Shown: positions 16,188 to 32,689 of the stretch, one piece after another
How positions within the stretch are numbered: the first letter of the stretch is position 1
Layout of the letters: the number at the start of each line of letters is the position of its first letter
Assembly (NCBI GenBank): GCA_023853785.1
Contig: JAJIRX010000160.1
Coordinates: 426,041 to 490,040 of the forward strand
DNA from: Psilocybe azurescens
Taxonomy: Eukaryota; Basidiomycota; Agaricomycetes; Agaricales; Agrocybaceae
Length of the DNA: 64,000 nucleotides
Direction of reading: 5' to 3'
The notes under the pieces: model-generated
Databases searched by the model: none
Told to the model about the DNA's origin: nothing
The model's input: only the letters and a program-made list of their open reading frames with translations
Program-made: the position numbers and the translations under genes

Positions 16188-17085
16188 TTAGATTTTTTTG
16201 TAGACCTCGTCGATTGAAGGAGAGCTGTCGATCTATGTCGTCATCGATCCATCAGTTATGTGTAGAATGCTATTTTGTTGTTTGAATATACCTCGGCGAC
16301 TTTTCCTTGGGCACTGTAGTAGTTGATGACGGGCATGGTGTCGTTTTGATAGGTGCCTAGAGTTGTTGTTAAAAGATATCGGACACCTCTAGGAAATAGG
16401 GGATGACGTACGGAAACGTTTCTTAATGCTCTCGGCGTTATCATCTTCACGACCGCTCGTCTTTCCGCGCTCCGTCAAACGACCGAGCAAAACCTCTTCA
16501 GTTGTAGCGTAGAAAATCACCAAAGATGAAAGGCAGACCTAAAGTCGAACAACATTTTTTTAGTACACTCTGAAGGAAAGAAGAAAAATAACCTACTGAT
16601 TCGTCAAACTTGACGGCCTGGTCCATCTTGCGAGGGAAGCCGTCGATCAAGAAGCGACCGCGGCCGTCTGTCCACCCGTCGCCTGACTTTTCGTTGAGTG
16701 CATCGCGCATGGCGTTCTCGAGGAGCTTGATGGTGATTTCCATCGGGACGATCGTGCCTTCGCGGATGTAGGTGCGGATGAGCTCCCCATATTGCGATCC
16801 CTCGCGATTCTGCTCGGCGCGCAGGAGATCGCCAGCTGTGGTGTTGGGTTGGGTCAGGGTGGTGAGAAGGACTGGATTATGGGTGACGACGAACCGGAGA
16901 GATGACAAAAGTTGAAGTCGTGTACGAGACGTGCGCATTGGGTGCCTTTTCCTACGAGGAGGGGGGTTGAGGATCGGGGGCTATATGAAAGAGAAATACG
17001 AACCTGCTCCAGGACCTCCGAGGACGAAGATGACGGTGACTTTCTTATCATCGAACACAGGGGTATCGACGGTGGTAGGTGCCAT
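16188..17085 (-). CDS. URA6: UMP-CMP kinase (uridylate kinase, URA6 type)
   Basis: Adenylate-kinase-fold nucleoside monophosphate kinase that makes UDP and CDP from UMP and CMP with ATP. The ATG at 17085 gives MAPTTVDTPVFDDKK, then VIFVLGGPGAG/KGTQCARLV, where the P-loop is split by an intron (about 16952-17008). Next come GDLLRAEQNREGSQYG in the NMP-binding part, FLIDGFPRKMDQA (about 16620-16660), and a LID with GRLTERG and the arginine-bearing IKKRF segment. After a last intron the protein ends IDSSPSIDEVYKKI, with TAA at 16188-16190. Length and motif order fit the eukaryotic UMP-CMP kinase group rather than adenylate kinase. It is divergent from NUP37 with 228 bp between starts. Confidence 0.9.
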
Positions 17086-17313
17086 TGTTAGTTGGAATCT
17101 TTGCGACGCGGGGGCACAAGTGGATGGTCAGCTTGTCGTGGTTGGAGCGAGGCTGGGTTTGTCTGTTCCCTGCGCTTGATGACGGCGAAGAAGGTGGCGA
17201 AAGAGGCAAGAGAGAGACAGAGTAACAGCCAGGGATTGGGCCCTTTACGCGCCGATGACATGAAAGTTTCGCTTTGAATTCCAAAACCAAATCACGCTTG
17301 TCACTCTACTCCA

Positions 17314-18777
17314 ATGGACCTCGAATTTGTACATCCGACTGATATTTATGCCATACGGCCTTGTCGCAATCCTGATGCTGTAGATCTTATTGCCATTGGC
17401 GGTGAACATTCCGTTGAAGTCATCCAAGTCGTATGTCTAATTTCAACGAAAAAGCTTTTTGTTCATTTACACTAATGTAATGTCTAGTCCGACACTGCCT
17501 GCCGTCGCATCGCGTGTTTTCACGTAGGATCGCGTATAACAGCCCTCGCATGGTCCTCAAAGGCCACCTCCCCGTCTTCCACAGACAAATGGCTCCTTGA
17601 GTAAGTCGCACTCTTCGGGTCGAATGCATGAAACCGACCTTGCGCGCGTAGACTCGTCGCCGCAAGCTCAGACTTTGGCCTGCATCTGCTCACAAAATCG
17701 CCCACGAGCTCAGAATATATATTTCCTTTTGGTGGTGGCCTCAGCGGGCACCATGGACGCGTGAATGACATGGTGTTCTGTGGTGGCTGGGACGAAGACA
17801 GCTCGCGCTATGTCGCGACAGTGTCTGGTCCGTGCTCCCTGTCGCTCCTCCAGTTCCAGTTCACTGAATAGCTCATCACACAGACGACAAGATGCTCATG
17901 GTGTGGGACCTGCACCCGGTCGTCGACCCCGGTCCTCGCCGTCGCCATCGCCAATCCTCGACATCGACATGTCCCCACCCATGTCCGCCCGCCCGCAGCC
18001 CACCGCGTATGTCATCCCCTTCCCGCACCCGCTCACCACCATCCGCAGCCACCCGACGACGAGCAAGGAGTTCGTCGTCGCAGACGCCCGCGGGTCCGTG
18101 TTCCTCACCGACTGGCGTTCGGACCCGAACGAGGAGGCGGACGAGGGCGCGCTGCGCCACTCCAGCGTCATTGAGCTCGTCGAGCCGGCTGCGTTGGCGG
18201 CTTCGGTTATGGGCACGAAGACGCAGTGGTCGGCTAGTGTGGATTGGCGCGTGGATTCTATGGATGTGTATGTTGCTTTTTCTCTCTTTCCCTTTCTTTT
18301 CCGGGATGTCATCATTTTCTTTCTAGGATTGGAGGCGTCTACGGCCAAAAGTTCGCCATATGGGATATCACCAAGCTCAGAGGAGGCCTCCCGCACATGA
18401 CAGGCACCAGTTTCGCTGAAGGCGGTCGTACTTTCCGGTGCGTCAATAAACTCGACTGGTTCGATTCAGTGTCTAAAATCCAGTCACATAGCTGGTGTCA
18501 AACACATCCAGAATACTTCGCCATATCTTCACAGTCGCCCACCAAAGGCGCCGTGCTGCATGTCCACAACTACAGTTATGTGCACGCGCCTCCCACTGTG
18601 TTCACTCTGCGCCCGAAACCGCACTTTATTCACGATTTTGACTTTTTTGGCTATGGGTGGCATCCCGCGCCTTGTGGCGGCGGTGGGGAGGACTCTGGCC
18701 GTGTTTCCTATTGGAGAGGATACATAGCAATATTTATTTGGCGGTTTGGTGCATTCATGGTTTGTGATGGTTTGTGA
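17314..18777 (+). CDS. NUP37: Nucleoporin NUP37, WD40 protein
   Basis: WD40 beta-propeller nucleoporin of the NUP107-160 (Y) complex scaffold. The ATG at 17314 begins MDLEFVHPTDIY. Recognisable parts in order are ITALAWSS, a GHHGRVNDMVF blade, VSDDKMLMVWDLHP (about 17880-17920), SKEFVVADARGSVFLTDW, and the diagnostic FAIWDITKLRGGLPH (about 18345-18390), followed by RWCQTHPEYFAI after an intron at 18439-18494. The stop is TGA at 18775-18777. Between WDLHP and the next blade the frame changes near a C4 run at 17927-17930. This is either one C short, in line with the neighbouring genes, or a weak intron from about 17918. The extreme C-terminus matches the family poorly and may be misread. Convergent with the transcription factor. 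Confidence 0.78.
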
Positions 18778-19144
18778 TAATAAATATACTGTATTTTGCT
18801 TTGAGTTTTGAGTTTAGCAAAAAAGGATAGAGATAGGTAGGTTAGGAAGGAAAACAACAGCCCAACTAAAAGGGGCAAGGAAAAGAAAGAAGACTCGACA
18901 ACAACAAGAGGCAGTTCATAGAAATAGAAATCTACGTTAAAAGCATGATAGTGGCATTACAGATATTACAGGCAGCCTGATTCAGATATTTGATGGTTAA
19001 AAGTACACCTGGAAGGTCGAAGAGGAAGAGACGAGAGTACAAAAAGGCAGGGAAATAGACAAAAGGAAGCACGATTACTTCAGACACAAGAGAGATAGAG
19101 ACGTAGAGGATCGTAGTTTATGGAGAGAATAGTGTTTTTTCGTT
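18778..19144. other. Convergent 3' intergenic gap
   Basis: These 367 bp lie between the NUP37 stop and the transcription-factor stop. The sequence is purine-rich on the plus strand and holds no recognisable gene, repeat or structured RNA. It presumably carries both 3' untranslated regions. Confidence 0.5.
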
Positions 19145-22100
19145 TCAGTGTCCGTAAGCAGGGGCGTGCATGGTGTGGTAGTGCATTGGGCTCTGCATGG
19201 TGTGCGTGTGGTGCGACTGCTGGTGTGGGATCGAATTTTGCTGCTGTTGGTGATGGTGTTGTTGTTCGTGTTCGTGTAGGTGCTGCTGCTGTTGGTGTTG
19301 GTGCTGCTGCTGATGCGGGTGCTGCTGGTGCTGTTGTTGCTGAGGGTGATGATGCTGCTGTTGCTGCTCGATGTACTGGGGTATCCCCCTCACCATCGTA
19401 TTCCCCACAGCAGGTACGGTGTTCGGGTCCACGCCATCCCCGAATCCCAACTCAAGGAACATGTTCTTCCAGTAATGTGCGTCCAGGTCGGAGGCGTTCT
19501 GAGGCACCGCCGGGACGTATCCGGTATTGCCACCCATGCCATTGTTGCCCATCCCGTTCCCAATCCCATTGCCGTTAGCGTTCAAGTTGCCGTTCCCCAC
19601 ATTGCCGGAGCCGGAAACAGGACCGGAACTGGGGTAGTGAATCTGGTTGTGGCCCACGACGCCACCCGGAGGATTCTGGGTCATTGGGCTTCTTCCTTGC
19701 GCTTGTGCGTGCTGCACTTCCTGCTGGTACTCGTGCTCTTGCACGACGTTCGGCGTGGGATGCGCCGGAAGGTGGGGTGATGCTGGGAAATGGAAGGTCG
19801 AATGCGTATGCCCATGCGAATGAGGCGACTGTTCCTGCATCCTCGCACTCTGAGGAGAGTACATTTGGGTAGGCGACGTCTGAATCGGAGGAGGACCTGA
19901 GAAGAATGGTTTAAAAAAGCAACTGTAAGTAAAACGGACTCGAGAATTGACCGAGATTTTTAATGAAAGGGGGGTTACTCACCTTGAAGTCGGGGATCAA
20001 TCGGCATATTGTTATCATATCGTTCTACGCGCCGGGATTTAAAAATATCGTTGGCGACTAAGCTGCGCAGGAATCGGGCGTGATATGAAGCGGGTATAGA
20101 CACCGGCGAGTTGGAGTTGGAGGACGCCTCTTGGTACGAATCGGCCGTTTTCGAGATGAGGGTATGGATATCGTTCGCTACGTCAGCACCCAGTTGATGC
20201 CCGATGTGGCTAATCCGTAGGAGCTGCGAATTCAGCCAGCATTGGCATTCCGACAACTCTGGATGAGACTGTTAAGTTAACGGACGGACCTTGAGAAGAA
20301 AGACGGCAGAATATGCTGTCATAACGGTGATAGAGTCTTGGCCATATCGCTGATGACATTTAATAAATACCGGTATTCAATGCACGATAAGGCGGCTGTG
20401 ACTTACGAGTACGTGAATATCATGAAAGTCTTGTGATACGATTTTCAATGATTCCATGGCGCTCTGTAAACACGCAGACAGGGCCTGAACGCTAAGAGGG
20501 TGGCTGCTTCCCTGAATGAGTGGGTGAGTGACACGGGCATGAGAAAGAGGAGGCGATTTTGCATACAGGAACCATAGAGGGCTGTAATCCGAAGCTGTTC
20601 AGGAAGAGTCTAACATGCAGGCGGAAGAAAGTGAGGAAGGAGTGGTGAAATTTTTCGCCGCCAACTAGAACACTGTTAGAAAAAGATATTACAGCATTTT
20701 ATGAGACTCACCTTTTTCCATTTCTCTTCGCCATGTAACGTCCCACTGAGTAAGCCGTGCATTGCAGTTTGACAAGACCATTTCGTTGTTGATATCCGAA
20801 TGCGAAGCTTTGGAAGCATTGAATGTGTCGGTTGTTTCAGCCTGCACAGAAAACAGTGTTAAATGGCGTCAAAAGGTGATCAAGGAAACATACAGCAATT
20901 CGGCGCAAGGAGACAAATGCAGCAATGACAGCATCCTCAGGACGTATTGAGGGACCGGCTTCAGTATGCCAGGTAGTAGAGTTTCTGATCAGGTCGTCTT
21001 CTGGAAGCATCCAGATTCGGCCGGTCTGCATGCTTAAACTACGATCGTGAACGAAGAGAACGAGATAGGTGCGTTGACGGTTACGCCTTTCGAGCTTCTG
21101 AAGTTCTGTCTCGCCCGGGGAGGATTGGGGACATGACGATTGAGGCCCAGCTCGACAGCCATGCGGCAGGCCTAAATAACGTAAATGTGATTAATGATTA
21201 GGTGTAAGGGAAAGGAACAGTACATACATAGCCAATGTACGTCCATGTCCTCTGGTGATGATGATGATGATGGTGATGAGATCAGCTGACAAACTAGGCA
21301 AGGGGAATGGCAAAGGGGACTGACACTGTCATCTGGGTCTTTCCAGTAAGTGAGGCAAGCAAAGGCCTGGACGACTTCGACGCGCTTCCAGGATTCAGCG
21401 AAAGCGCGGACTGCGTATTCGTTTGCGAGTTTCTGGCATTCTTTGAACTTTTCTGCTTTGAAGAATTTGCAGCCTGCCATGATGAGGGTGGTGAATAAGA
21501 AGGGGCATTTGGAGCGTACGTATGCGACGGTATGGAGAGCGGGATCGAAGAGATTGATGAATGGGTTCAAGCGCAAGAAGATGGCGTCAAAAAGAGTCTT
21601 TGCATCATTGTCGGTGATGATGCCAGCTGTGATCGGATCACTGAGGCCTGAAGGAGCAGGTGTTGTATTCTGGGGAGGAGTGAAGGAGTTGCTGCGCTGG
21701 GGCACCGCGGCTGGAGTCTCTTCGGGATTGAGAATAGTACGGAAGAAAGAGTTGCGCTGATTCTCTAGACGGATGAGTTTGGCGGGGAAGAAAGCCTCTT
21801 CGCCTCTGTCTGGGTCCTCGTCCTCATCGTCCATGTCCATTGTCCTTGAGCCATTACTAGAAGGGGGATACGCGTCTGCGGACTGGTAAGGGGAATATTT
21901 GGAGGGGGGAGTTCGTTTTTGGGAAAGTGGGAACTTGAGGAACTGTAGGAGGGATCGGATGTGCGAATAGGTGAATAAGCAGAGTCCTGATTGGGAGCAG
22001 GACGCAGATCGTCTGTGTGATAAGGAGATGTGGTATCTGAGGACTGGGACTTCATCTTGGCCGAATTGAGACCTTTTTCGAGACGACGGAGCATCTTGGA

Positions 22101-22548
22101 GGCCTCGGATAACCTGGAGATGAAGGGGGGGTTGGCATAAAAGGGCGGGGAGGAAAGAAAGGAAACGGTTACTTTGAGCCGGGCTTTCTACCGCGCCTGT
22201 GCTTTTCAAAGACACATCTGTTGGGGGGACAGAGTTAGAGGCAGGGGCAGGGCCAACGGAAGGGATATGAGAAACTGACTCGACGTTGGCCCGTTTGCAG
22301 CGCTGACACTGCTTCTGGCCGTCCTCTGCGCCGACACATTTCATCTGCGGGGACTATGAGGACACGAGAAGAAAGATTTGAGAAAAGGAGACGGACCTTT
22401 GCTGTGCGGCATACTGTGCAGGCACGAGCACCGCGCACGACGGGAGTCTTTGAGCTGTGGACGAGGACATGAGATGTGAGCTGGTGAATTCATTGTTGTG
22501 GACATACGATGGCTTGTTGTCGTTCATGAGGTCCAATTGTGGATCCAT
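19145..22548 (-). CDS. PriB-like Zn2Cys6 transcription factor with His/Gln-rich tail
   Basis: Fungal Zn(II)2Cys6 regulator. The ATG at 22548 gives MDPQLDLMNDNKPS. After an intron comes the zinc cluster with spacing C-x2-C-x6-C-x9-C-x2-C-x6-C: ACTVCRTAKMKC, then QCQRCKRANVEC split by an intron at about 22199-22270, followed by a basic RRGRKPGSK. The short SKMLRRLEKGLNSAK probably dimerises. This whole N-terminus resembles PriB of Lentinula edodes as I remember it. A fungal-type middle homology region follows (for example PFLFTTLIMAGCKFF), with further exons between 19975 and 21175. The C-terminal 230 or so residues are low-complexity: Asn/Gly-rich, then very long mixed His/Gln runs (19150-19400), ending HAPAYGH at 19145. 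Target genes are unknown. Confidence 0.85.
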
Positions 22549-22716
22549 GTTGGTATATATTCCGGTTTTCAATCGATGAAGACGGTCATCAAAATCATTA
22601 AGTACAATTAAATATTTATTCAAAACACCGACCTTGACCGGCATCACGTGTCTCTCTCAACTCTCTTGACTCTGTCACTCTCCGCTGTCACACATCTCTT
22701 TACAACCTAAACACCT
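22549..22716. promoter_or_regulatory. Divergent promoter region with a CACGTG site
   Basis: A 168-bp gap separates the start codons of the Zn2Cys6 factor (leftwards) and CDC5 (rightwards). A perfect CACGTG palindrome lies at 22645-22650, 67 bp before the CDC5 ATG, followed by a CT-rich tract typical of fungal transcription starts. The site could bind a bHLH factor such as Cbf1; that is inference. Confidence 0.55.
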
Positions 22717-25684
<2,968 letters not shown>

Positions 25685-25972
25685 AAATAACCCTTTTGCC
25701 TTGTTTTTCTCTATGGCGTTTATTATACGTACTACTCGTTTTCTTAAGCGCTCAGCCCTCACATGCCACCTTTTTGTGTATATCTATGTATTATTTAAAT
25801 AATCCACCAGCATTCAATGGTCAACATTGAATTTTATTACCCATGAGTACATATTAGTGTGTGGATGAAAATGTTACCGAGTCGTACTTATGACGATGGG
25901 CACATCTGAATGGCAGTTCAAACTTTCGGGAAGTATTATAGGTATCAATATATCATTGCAAGTTGATATAAA

Positions 25973-26702
25973 TTACTGCAATGACTGGAAATATTGCTGT
26001 ACAATCCTGGCGTTAAAAATAACAATCCAAGTGGAATTGCAGGTGACTTGCCTGCTCTAAGCGATCTACTGCAGCTTTGAATTTAGTAACTTCAGACACA
26101 CAAAGAAGAGGCTGGTCTTTGTTTTTCCTAAGCACATTCACATTAAACACAAAGATCATTGAAAACGCATCGAGAGTTCGCATACCTATAACAATCCGCC
26201 ACGGCGGCACCGTTCGCCTCGACCTCGGGGTACTCTGTCGATTTTTATTCGACTGGTGCCTCTCGATTTTCGCCCTGATCTCCTCCAAGTCCCCAAGAAG
26301 GGCCGCGCTGTTCTTGACACTGCCCGTTGTTGACTCCGAGCCACCCTCCTCCGACGAGGAGGTCAGCGTCTCACCAGCCATGGTCGTCTCTCTGTCCAGG
26401 TTCTCTTTCTCCAGAGCCTGCTCGATCTCCTGCCGCACCGTCGCCTCGTCCCGCTTCAGGTGCTCTAGCTCATCTCGGATGCGCGCACGGATGTGGGCGT
26501 CGAGGATCGACTTGACGCTCTGGAGTCGTTTCGGGTGTGTCAAGACGGTCCGCAAGCTGGTTCACGACATCCGGGGAGAACTTGAGAGTAGTGGTCGAAT
26601 GAACGGCTCATGCGGTCAAGAGGGTGAACTTACGGAGATGGGTGTTTCGCTTTGGAACACCTTTTCGTCAGGAGAGTCGGATTTTGACTGGGAGGCGCCC
26701 AT
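25973..26702 (-). CDS. MIC19: MICOS complex subunit MIC19 (GC-AG intron, one frame break)
   Basis: Small peripheral inner-membrane protein of the MICOS complex that shapes mitochondrial crista junctions (the former DUF1690 family). The ATG at 26702 gives MGASQSKSD, a typical N-myristoylation signal of MIC19. After an intron come SVKSILDAHIRARI and a Glu/Arg-rich coiled coil, then VEANGAAVADCYR/KNKDQPLLC with the conserved cysteines, and VTKFKAAVDRLEQ. The best ending uses a GC-AG intron of 55 bp (about 25994-26048) and gives QYFQSLQ with TAA at 25973-25975. Without that splice the protein would end a few residues further on an unrelated tail. The frame between HQSNK and VEANG is broken at an A5 run (plus strand T5, 26242-26246); one more base restores it. 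Confidence 0.78.
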
Positions 26703-26888
26703 TTCAAAAGGTTTCGAGTTCAACGGAAGGAACGGGTAATACAGCGTCGCGTCTGTAAAGTGCCAACGTGACAAATGCTTAGTTAATCAGTTATTAAAAC
26801 AACAACATATTTCACCACTCATGTACCGATTCAAGAAATGTACAGAAATTATCACCCATAATTGTGCTACAGAATACATCCTCAAAAA

Positions 26889-29220
<2,332 letters not shown>

Positions 29221-29500
29221 GACGAGAAATGGGGAGTCTGAAGCGCGTAATTTATGGAAGGCTCAACATAAGGTGGGTGTCATCCATTTCGATGAACGTC
29301 ACGTGACAGATCCTGAAAAGGAAGGTGTCCTTGCTCGTCTCACATTTTTAGGGTCACACGTGATGCGCCGGCGATCACCGACCCTCCTTATTTGGTAATC
29401 GCACGACTTAGGGCACAGGCTTAATTCTCAAGCAATCTAACCACCTAACCTAACCAGCCACTCTAACCCTCTAAACTAACCAAGAATGCACTACTGCGCA
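29221..29500 (-). promoter_or_regulatory. DDX41 upstream region with two CACGTG sites
   Basis: This is the last stretch before the repeat-rich half. Perfect CACGTG palindromes lie at 29300-29305 (within TCACGTGA) and 29357-29362, about 80 and 140 bp upstream of the DDX41 start. They resemble the single site before CDC5, another splicing gene. At about 29438-29485 there are several CCTAAC/CTAACC-like words; these look like chance or degenerate repeats, not a telomere. Confidence 0.5.
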
Positions 29501-30780
29501 GAGCAAGGGGATCCTGGTAATTGACAGACCAGTGCAGAGTATAGAGGGAAGAGGGGGTAGGTTTGAGAGCCTTAAAATTTTACTGAATGTACTTGCAACA
29601 ATAATTTTGCAGGGATCTTTCTGTGTAGGAAGTGCTTTCCAGCATAACCAATGCAAAATGGATGCTTCTCTTTGCTTAGAAAATGAATGAGAAACTCTTA
29701 CCAATATTCTCTTGGATAACACACCATTACTGTAGCAGCACTGCCTTGTAGACACCCTTTCTGAGTATCCTGCATTGTGCTTTAAGCAGCTCTTAACATA
29801 TATATCACACATTTAACAAAGATATACTTCCAAAAGCATCAAACATCTCAGAAAAATATAAGTTCTGAGCAAGTTCTGAGATATGTTTTTAAAAATATTA
29901 AAGAACTTACAGTCATCCATCAGCTAATGTTATATAATCACTCAGTGCTACACTTCCATGGTATTTTGTCTCTCCTGGAAGAACAGAACATGGAGAGCAA
30001 TTGGCATGAATTTTTTGGAAATTTGAGCTCTAGCTGCTACAGAACTAATTATTAACTTCTCATGGATTGAAAACATCTATTAAATGAATAATATCCCTCC
30101 AATGTTTTTCTTAACCTTGAACATGATGAGTTCAGGTGTGGAAGGATGTAGCAATTATTAAAAAGTCTTGTGTTGGTCAACCACCAGACACAAGACCCCA
30201 AATATGATTGATTTTTTGAGTTTTTTTTTTACACAAACTGAGGTAATAGCAAATAAAAAAACTACAACAGAGAGAGGAGAGAGGGTTTCAAGGGAATGCT
30301 GACAATGCTCTAAGATAGTAATAAGGTAAGTAAGAGATGGTCAGCTAAAATGTCCAGTAATAAAACACACCTAGAAGAGCAACAAGGTAAGTAAAGGAGG
30401 ATAAAGACCACTCCAAGACTTGAAGCTCTTCCAAGTTGTCTATGTCTCAGGTAACAATAAGAAGGCCATTTGGCTGAAATTGAACCAAACTGTGATTAAC
30501 AAGTTTAGATATAAAGGCCAGCAGGCCAAAGTCAACAGTGTATCACCAATCAACATAGAAAGGCCAGCAGGCCACTATGAACAGTGATAACCAGTTTATA
30601 GAAAGTAAGGACATGTGTCTGGTTGTTTTTGTCATTGAGTGAAGGTTTGAAGTCCAAGCACTTTGTCAGAAATCAGGCATCAAATCACATTGGACTGACA
30701 TAATCTACCATTAAACTCAATAAAAAATTGAATATATTTGTGAAATAGATGTATTTTCAATTTTATTTGATCTCTATTTT
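29500..30780. other. AT-rich, CpG-free repeat-derived DNA, no gene
   Basis: I see no coding frame. The sequence contains no CG dinucleotide from about 29,500 through 31,450. A perfect 9-bp stem hairpin (GTCTTGTGT / ACACAAGAC) lies at 30165-30196, and its TGTTGG could open a decayed LTR, but no matching end was found. The phrase AAAGGCCAGCAGGCCA recurs at about 30516 and 30560, showing a short tandem duplication. I take the stretch to be old transposon remains. Confidence 0.5.
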
Positions 30781-32680
30781 GATGAAAGTGCATTTTATCA
30801 GCCCAATCTTCTGTAGTTTATATAAATATCCATCAAGGTCTTGATGTTGTGGTTTTTGCTATTCTAAAACATTATCTTGTGCAGGAACATGATAAATTAC
30901 TCCAAGAGACTGGACAGACAATCACAAAAGAGAATTTTCTTACTATTCTTTCCAAAGCCTACATTTTGCCCTTATTTCTGATCTTATCAAAACTGTATTT
31001 CAAAAGACTGGCATTGTACCATTTAATCCTAATGTTATTACTCCAGAAATGCTTGCTCCAAGCAAGGAGACATTAAGCAAAGATCATCTGCTATCCAAGA
31101 TTGCCTCTGAGCCTACAAAAATAATCATAGAGATGCTCCACAGACTCCAACATAATGAGGCTGAACTTGAGGACCTGGAGGCTGCATCAAGCAATGAGGA
31201 CTCTCCAGATCCTGAAGCAGGTGGCTTTATTTCTGTAGATCCTGAACAGAGTGGTGGTGGCATTCTATATATTCTGATCATATGACATTCAACAAACATC
31301 TGGTCCCACACAAATGCCACACCTTCTACATGTTCAGCTAAAACCTCTATAATCAACATCTTAGCAGATCCCATTGCAGCTCTCAAACTGACAAACCTTG
31401 CTTATCTTGCCACCTCTGCTCCTGCTACCTGTTACAACTTCAAGCTTATATTCACGTGCATAGATAAAGCCGACAGTCAAGTAGTCAAGAACAGCGAGTT
31501 CAAGCGGTATCGAGTAAGAGGAGATTAGATTCTCAAGAACTAGCTAAAGAATACAGTGGATCCTTCCTGGTATAAATACTATGAACCGCACAGCAAGTTG
31601 AAACGAGTTTGAATGTTCATCAGCAGATGTATATAAGAATAGAGGAAACAGATCAAGTGTTCATCGAAAGATGTATCATAAAAGATAGAAGTGAAAGTCC
31701 ATCAAAGATATGATGGAGTTTCGTAGATATGATGGAAAGCAAAGTTCATCAGAACATACGATGATGTATCAATGATGTGATGGATGACAAAGAAAAGGGA
31801 AAAGAAAAGAAAAGAGAAAGGAAAAGAAAAAGAAAAGACTTGTCATAACAATCACATGATGTTGTCCATCATGTGACAGGAAGGTTTTATATACAAAAGG
31901 AAAAGAAAAAGGAAAAGCAAAAAGAAAATAAAGTGTCCGTAACACTACCCCCTCGAGTTCTATGTCCACCACTGCCACTCATACTGTACAAGAACTTGCT
32001 GGTCCAGTCAACACTCATACTGCTGCTCTATCTATCCAACCCATGACCCAGAACAAGATCCTTCTGCTTGCTGCCTTTTGTGAGTCAGAAAGTATGAATA
32101 AACATGGTGAAATCTGTGCCTTTGAGCTGCAAGCATCTAACATCCTCAATGAAGCCTATGCAAATTGACTTTAGCAGAAATTAGCAGTATAAGAGGAGAA
32201 GTTGGAAAGAAGAAGTGCACCAAGCTTGTTGGTGATGGGCTACTCCAATTTTTATCTTCAGATGAATTTTATAAAGCAGTCATTGAGAAGAAGAGGGAGG
32301 AGCATGTGACTGAGAGGCAGAAGGAAACAAGAAAGAATAGAAGAGCTTCCTACAATACAGCTATTGAGAAATGGAAAGCAGCTGAGAAGGAACAGAAGGG
32401 ACAGAGAAATGCCATAAACTTGCAGTACCAGAAAGCAGTTGCTAGCTGAAAAAGAAGTGTGACACAGCCAAGAAGAAGGGCAAGAAACCTGAGCTCAAGC
32501 TGAAATGCAGTGCACTCCCAAAATCAACTCCCAAGCCAAGGTTGAAGAATTTCCTGGATGTTGAAGGTGGTGTGGAAGGTGATGGAGATGAACCAGATGA
32601 CAATTCTGATAATAATGGTGAGGCAGATATCAAAAATGGAGGTGAGAGCACTGAGAGCAACAATGATAATGAGTGAGGAG
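30780..32680 (+). pseudogene. Relic C-terminus of a pogo-like DDE transposase
   Basis: These are degenerate remains of the C-terminal half of a Tc1/mariner pogo-type (DDE1/Tigger) transposase as found in agarics. The recognisable pieces are a QGLDVVVF-like segment (about 30838), TGQTITKENFL (about 30913), FQKTGIVPFNPNVITPEMLA (about 30999-31058) and, beyond an insertion, NKILLLAAF (about 32052) and KLVGDGLLQFLSSDEFY (about 32223-32275) with a Lys/Glu-rich tail. The pieces lie in different frames and contain stops, so the gene is dead. The solo LTR at 31430-31944 interrupts it. It contains no CG dinucleotides except inside that LTR and a few bases beside it, a sign of long exposure to methylation-driven decay. 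Confidence 0.65.
31430..31944 (+). mobile_element. Solo LTR with 5-bp target duplication CTACC
   Basis: The 515-bp unit begins TGTTACAAC and ends CCGTAACA, so its ends form a perfect 6-bp inverted repeat (TGTTAC/GTAACA). It is flanked by CTACC on both sides (31425-31429 and 31945-31949). No internal region or second LTR is present, so this is a solo LTR left by recombination. It contains CG dinucleotides while the DNA on both sides has none, so it arrived later. A purine-rich run (AAAAGAAA-type, about 31790-31935) lies near its end. A related copy is at 47776-48187. Confidence 0.85.
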
Positions 32681-32689
32681 TTAGCCTGG

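Noticed and set aside
17918..17993. An intron in NUP37 starting GTCGTC and ending CCGCAG
   Set aside because: It would restore the frame, but the donor is poor compared with other introns in this window. A missing C at 17927-17930 explains the data equally well, so no intron is asserted.
29438..29485. CCTAACC-like words resembling telomere repeat
   Set aside because: Irregular and too few, with no (TTAGGG)n array, and internal to the sequence. Chance or degenerate repeat is more likely.
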